Assembly (NCBI GenBank): GCA_020746105.1
Contig: CM036621.1
Coordinates: 27,051,501 to 27,115,500 of the forward strand
Length of the DNA: 64,000 nt
Direction of reading: 5' to 3'
From: Trogon surrucura
Lineage: Eukaryota > Chordata > Aves > Trogoniformes > Trogonidae
Shown here: piece by piece, positions 58,431-64,000 of the stretch
How positions within the stretch are numbered: the first letter of the stretch is position 1
Layout of the letters: the number at the start of each line of letters is the position of its first letter
Notes under the pieces: generated by a model
Databases searched by the model: none
Told to the model about the DNA's origin: nothing
Seen by the model: only the letters and a program-made list of their open reading frames with translations
Program-made: the position numbers and the translations under genes

Positions 58431-61400
58431 ATTGCATGTTTCCTTTTTACAGCCAGACATGCAAATGCCTGTCCTGACAAATTGCTTCTTATGCATATGC
58501 TGTCAGTATTAATGCAAGCCCGAGGCAGGACAATTTAGTGCAAAACCAATGTTTCTCTAAATTGTCTAGATTTGGGGCCTGATTTATTTGCTATGAAGCA
58601 ATCACTTTAGTCTTCCTGTTAGGACTGCTGCCACATGGCCCCTGACACTGCTGAATCATCCCCTCACGCTCATACGCACTGGTAATATTTATTAAATGAA
58701 ACACTTATGTCAACAATCAATGCTTGGCAATGGAGAAAACGTGACAGGAGATATCTTTAGTATCAAAAGAGTTGTTACACAGCAGGATACATGCACTGCT
58801 TGAAAGTAGAAGTTTATGGCTGTTGAGCTGGGTCTTTACTGATATGCATCTAGAGAAAAGATCTAGATTATAGATATGGGGCCAATTGGTGTGTTAACAG
58901 CCTAATCTACCCTACTTCTTTAAAGCTCTGCAGATTGTTGCAATACTCTCTGGAACTACAAGGTTCGGATGTAAAATCAGCAGCAACTGCAAAAACGCAC
59001 GTACCAGTTTGCTTCCTAGTAAGTATTAGGGCAGGATAATAAACTGGAGATGTATTGCTTGAACACAAAGAATAAGACACAGATGTGGTGTGCCTGTAAA
59101 CCAAAAGAATTGCAACCTGAAAGCAAGACAACAGTTGTGGCAAACAGCAGGACTCCACTGTCCACTTCCGTAAGGTTCCTTCAGAAATTTTAGCCACGTA
59201 TGGGAAGTTTATTGTGTGTAGCATCACCGTGAGACACAGCATCTCTTGGAGGTGCTGTGGGGAATTAAGGTGTGCTCAGCTATCTAAAAACTAAGAGCTA
59301 GAGGATGTGCACGAGGATCTGGTTTTCAGTCTTGTTCTCTAGAAAAAAAAGAAAGGGCCACAAACCACCTCATTACCAACCTTAAAAATGGCTGTAGGTA
59401 AATTTTCCTCTGGAAGCTCTGCCCTGTGCCATTAACCAACATGACTTCCTGCTCAAAAATCCTTCCTTCCAAGAAGCCATGAAGCAGAGACCAACTGGAG
59501 AGAGAAAAGGCTATTTCAGGGCTTGGGTTTCCATTAGGGAAGTGGACTTTCCCTGAGAAATTATTTGTTTGAAAGGAAAAAAAAAACCCCACACCAAACC
59601 ATCAACAAAACCCAAAAAACTAAACCCAACTCATTTGGAATCTCACCCCTTAGGTGTGAAGCTCTTCTGTTCCTGTCCTGTCATGCTAAGCTTTAGTTTC
59701 TGTTTTGCAGTGCTTAAGTCACCAAGTGACCAGCCTGCAAGCTCTTCTACACATACTCACAATACTCTTCTGCTCTGTTTGCCTCCCACTGTATTCCACT
59801 GGGATAAAGAATTATTATTTTGCTGAGAGGGAAGAATGTCAATGATTATGTGCGAGATGAATGCAGAACCTGCTTACTGGAGGTGCACACCTCAAAGATA
59901 AACATCCTGTAATTGTAAATGCCAAAACTGCCTTTTTTTCCTTTTTTTTTTTTCTCTTGAGCCTGTGCTTGGAATTTGAGGAAGAAATCCCTGGATGCTC
60001 TGATCCAGACTCACAATTTGGGGCTTTGCTTAGTAAGCATTACAAATATTTAATATCGTCCCCACACTATAAGTGCACGCACGTGAGGAAAAGCCAAAAC
60101 CAAAAGATTCAGGGATGTCTTGTATAAATAATTAGGAGTGGGCTCAGGATAAGAAAAACTGAATCCAGAAATACTGAATTCCCAGGAGCTTATGAGCATC
60201 CAGGTCCATGATTTGGATTCTGTCCTTTTTATAACTGCAAATCTGGAGTTGGGCTGGGCTTAAGACACTGAATAGTTTGCTCAGGTTCAAAGATTCTCTG
60301 GTTGGAGCTGGGGATGCAAATTATTTCTAAGAATAGCTTACATTTATGTTTTTTTCCCTTTGTCCTCCAAGTGCCTAACTGTATTGCTCTTGGCTTATGG
60401 AACATGCACACGCATCACATGGGATCTTCTAGGGCAAGACAATGTGTATCTGATCCTGCACAAAAACAGAGGAGAAAATAAGACCTTTGTATATTTTGAA
60501 ATGATGAGAGAAACTTCATAGTGAATTCTCTGGATGTCACCTGTTGGTACTGCTTGCTGCTTCACACTGAAGCGAGAAGTGAATGAATACTGGGTTATGT
60601 TATCCTTATCCTTATTTACTACATTTCATGGGTTTCAAATGCTATTTCCTGAAGCTAGAAATGTAGTATAAAAGACGGGCCCAAATCCAGAAACAACAGT
60701 GAAGTTATCAGCCATAGCGTTCTCTCAACATACCTACAGTACTTTGTTCTTTCTTCAAATTTTTAGCTCAGCCAGGCTGAGGTGATAGTGATGAAGTGTA
60801 GTGAGACCGCAGAATTATTTTTCTTAGCTGCTAAGATATGGTGGATATGTGTTAGGCAGAATATACATTCTTCCAGGCATGTCTCAAAGGGCCTGCTCAT
60901 AGAAGTGTTTACGTGGAAACCACAACTCTCTGAGGAAAACAGAATCAGGGAGGAAAATTTCTGTCTGCTTGCTAGAATTTGCTATAACCTCTGGCACCAG
61001 ATTGTGTTCCACAAAGAGCTGTTTTGGTTTTTTAAAATGACACATTAGGAGCTGGGGAAAGCCATACACTGACAGTACATAGTCCTGTGTCAACCAGGAT
61101 TTCAGTTTGACTATATGAACAAAGTCTTTTGTTGGAATTTATCCAACATACCTGTACTCATTTGGAGTACATCTAACTGAAAGACGATACATAATGGAGA
61201 CATTTAAAAGAAAAAAAAATCCTGTGAAGTTGCATTTTGGCCAATGATGCCAGTCATCCTGCTAACATAAATCAGAGCTATGCAACTGCTAAGAATGGTT
61301 TGCTTAGGTATCTTTGCATAAGGGAGACCTATAAAGTTACCCATTCCAGTTAGTGGGTTTTTTTCATGCTGTGGAAAGACAGGAAGAAAGAGAGGAAACC

Positions 61401-63389
61401 TCTTTTCCTTTTTTTCTTGGCTTTCTAGATGATCTGTGTGGAATGATACGGTTCTCTTCGAAATCAGTAGGGAAGAACAGACAGGAGCAGATGTTCCGGG
61501 GAAGTTCCTGGATTTTAGGGAGGTAGGAAGGCATGGGGCACCTAATGCCACCCCATCCCTGCTAGCAGAATGGTTAATAGAAGAGGGACATAAGAGATTG
61601 AGCAAAGCCACATCCTGGTAGAACACCACTGGCATGATGGCAGTGATAATAATTTCAAAGAGTTAGTGAGCAGCCACTGGCTTGATTGCAGTTATAGGAG
61701 GGTTGCACAAACTATAGCAGCTGGCGCTTTGGAACATGGCCTAGAAAATACACTAAAATGCTGAGTCACCCCAAACTTCACTCGGACATTTTATGTGCCT
61801 ATGTGCACCCATGGCAAGTCATTTGCTGTCTCCCATTTCCTCCCTCTACTACGAAAACAGAGCCCAGTGCAATTTACCTTAGTAATAAATTTACAGACTT
61901 TCACATCCAAAGTGATGGAAAAAGGCTCAAAGCCTACTACGAAAACAGGACTAAACTGAGGTTTTTCTCCCGAGGGTCCAGCGAACACGCTGTGAACAGT
62001 ACAGCTCACCCCTGCTTTGCCTGCTAATCTTCCCGGGCTCTGAAACCTGAGCCTTGGAGAGTTGCAGCAAGATTTAGAGCCTGTGTGTTGAACACAGCTT
62101 AGCTCCAGTAGAACGACCTGCTTTCCTAAAGCTGATTCTTTCCCTCCTTTCTCTCCTGGTTTTAATACATTTTCAGTGTGAATCACAATTAAGAGCCCTC
62201 TTTTTCTTCCTGGCAGGTTTTATCCACTGACACAAACAGATTAGTTTTACTTCTTAAAGCCTGGGAATACACCCAGACATATCTGTATCTCTAAACTGAT
62301 GGGAAACAAAGACCCAAGTAATAAAGCCTAAATCCAACCTGAATGCTCAATTTCAGCCAAAACAGTGGTTTAGCCTTTTAAAATGAGACTCTTAAGTTCG
62401 AAAACTTAAATCAAGATGAGAGCCATTGTTCCTATTTTGAAAGAACTCACACAAGTAACTTGAGTGAAGGTTCCATGCTTGCAGATAGTTCTAAAAAATT
62501 TCAAGATGGTATCCTTACTTCAAATCATGGCACAAAAGATTAATGAGTGTAACTGAAATATTGGCAGGAGAGCAATCATTAGAGGGAGAGGTATAAACTT
62601 GCTCTCAGCTTGCAGAGCTGGGTCCTGATTCTTTATCTGGCTTCTAGAATCATTAGGGGAGGGAAGAAAAAAAAACAGAGAACCCAAAAAAATAAGTCCT
62701 CATTATGTGAAAGAAATATTGCAAAGTGCCGTTTCCTGGAGCTGGCTTTAAACCAGAGTCTCTTGTGTGGGTGAGACTTTACGAATTCCTTTAAACATGA
62801 CTTGGTTCACAAGGCATCTGCAGAGCATTATTGCTCAGATCCTGGGACCACCACTTCTGCATATGGATAGCTTCAATGAATATATTGGCTTTTTTGAGGG
62901 TTTTCTTTTCCCCTCACTTAATTTTGTACCATCCTCTCTTCACCAAGGGAGTGGTTTCCTCATTTGTGATGTGGTAGCTTTTGCCAGTTTTGGAAATTCC
63001 AGCTTGAAAAAAAACCACATCAGCATCTACAACACGTTGTTATAATTATGTCTGAACCAAAAATCATTTGCACTATCTAGTCAGAGGGAAGTTCCTTCCT
63101 GCTCCGATCTCTGACTGAACTTCGCAACTCGACTGGCCTGCTTTTTTTGCGTCGCTTTTTTTATGCTGCGAGCTTCTAGGGGAAAACAAAAGCTAGCTGA
63201 CGTGGGATAAATGAGTATTAGCAATTTATTTAAATGAATTTTCAGATCTGACTTGGCCACAGAAAAATGAGGCGTTAAGCTGCCCACACCACCGTGTTCA
63301 TCTGCATGTTTGCAAGAGGCTTCCTTTCCCAGGGTGGCTGTACGAGCTATGGAAAGAATTCCCTGGCTGGCAGCAGCCTGGAAGGCAGC

Positions 63390-63610
63390 AGAAAAACGCA
63401 GACCAGAGCCGCTGTCGGCCGCGCAGCCCCTGCAATCCCCGTTGAGCGCAGAGATAAAGTTCAGCGGCACGCAGTTTCGCAACTGGGTTCACAGTGGGGA
63501 CTGCTGCTGTTTACTTTAGGGGAAGATGGAGGCGTGCGAGGGAGGAGGGAGTCACTTCGCCATGTGCTGCCAACTGCTCGACACCCCGCCGCAGCCCCCT
63601 GCCTAACGAT
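63390..63610. promoter_or_regulatory. CpG-rich patch, possible promoter or enhancer
   Basis: About 18 CpGs fall within roughly 220 bases, including CGGCCGCGCAG and CCCCGCCGCAG, in an otherwise CpG-poor intron. No coding match is recognised on either strand. The open frames here (up to 133 codons) could be compositional. It could be an alternative first exon or promoter, or an intronic enhancer. Direction is undetermined. Confidence 0.4.
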
Positions 63611-64000
63611 ATATGCAGCTGCTGGCTGGGGTCTAGTTTCAGGGGACAGGAGCTGAGGGAGCAGGTGGGACTCCGAGGCAAGGACTCGAGACCCAGGACA
63701 ACACAGAAAGAGAAATCTGTCCGCCTCCCAGGTGGTGAGGGGTCTGACAAGGAAGTACTTTGTGAGCTTAACTTTCCCTTATGACGCCAGCCCCCAGAAT
63801 CCCTGCAAAACCACCTGCCACATGCAGGGTAATAGGAGCGTGTGTAAAAATGCAGGAGAACTAGCCTGAAGTATAAGGGCAAGTGTTGCGCTGCTCAACA
63901 TCTAAGGTAATTACTGCAGCAATTTTTCAGTGCGCTAGAAGTTCTTTGTTCGGATCGCTGTACATGAACATCCTTGCAACTCATCAACTCTGACACGCAG

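Larger units (their letters stand above)
56135..63299. other. Intronic sequence with few recognisable features
   Basis: This is 7.2 kb of AT-rich sequence. Within it I recognise a homopurine tract (58053-58094) and a MIR-like relic (58305-58430). A possible very weak MIR-like patch lies near 60250-60320. No exon is recognised. Confidence 0.5.

Noticed and set aside
60250..60320. Possible MIR relic
   Set aside because: Weak resemblance limited to about 30 bases.
61440..61700. Possible additional transposon remnant
   Set aside because: It is repeat-like in texture, but I could match no family signature, so I do not call it.

Overview
The window looks like nuclear DNA of a bird, or possibly another sauropsid. 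It is AT-rich, its coding sequence is split into small exons by long introns, it holds young CR1 LINEs ending in the avian-type octamer ATTCTATG, and it carries several decayed MIR-like SINEs. I see no bacterial, plasmid or viral organisation.

The only host gene I can support is ZCCHC24 on the minus strand. Its two 3'-most coding exons lie at 11456-11620 (55 codons) and 2767-2880 (37 codons plus stop). Both have good splice sites and together encode the cysteine-rich C-terminal zinc-binding half of the protein. Positions 1-2766 are the downstream, probably 3'-UTR, side. The exons for roughly the first 150 residues are not visible, so 11621-64000 is most simply an intron of more than 52 kb. 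No independent host gene was found in it.

The striking part is 25.5-40.8 kb. Three very similar CR1 retrotransposons sit there in alternating orientation. Copy A (25484-28413, minus) is 5'-truncated. Copy B (29259-33460, plus) has nearly the whole body. Copy C (36160-40806, minus) appears full length and keeps a GC-rich 5' UTR made of about 1.9 tandem 227-bp monomers. B and C both have an intact ORF1 (coiled coil plus SGNH/GDSL-like domain). ORF2 (endonuclease plus reverse transcriptase) is broken at different places in each copy: a one-base insertion in B, a stop codon plus a 5-bp deletion in C, and a one-base insertion plus a stop codon in A. In both ORF1 copies the GDSL serine is kept, but the block V Asp/His dyad is replaced and block III is altered, which suggests a lineage-wide pseudo-esterase.

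Older CR1 remnants are present near 17.0, 44.2 and 56.0 kb. MIR-like relics occur near 0.9, 13.6, 18.6, 21.7 and 58.4 kb. Two CpG-rich patches stand out, one between CR1 A and B (28.68-28.95 kb) and one near the right edge (63.39-63.61 kb). The remaining sequence is AT-rich intronic DNA in which I recognise nothing.
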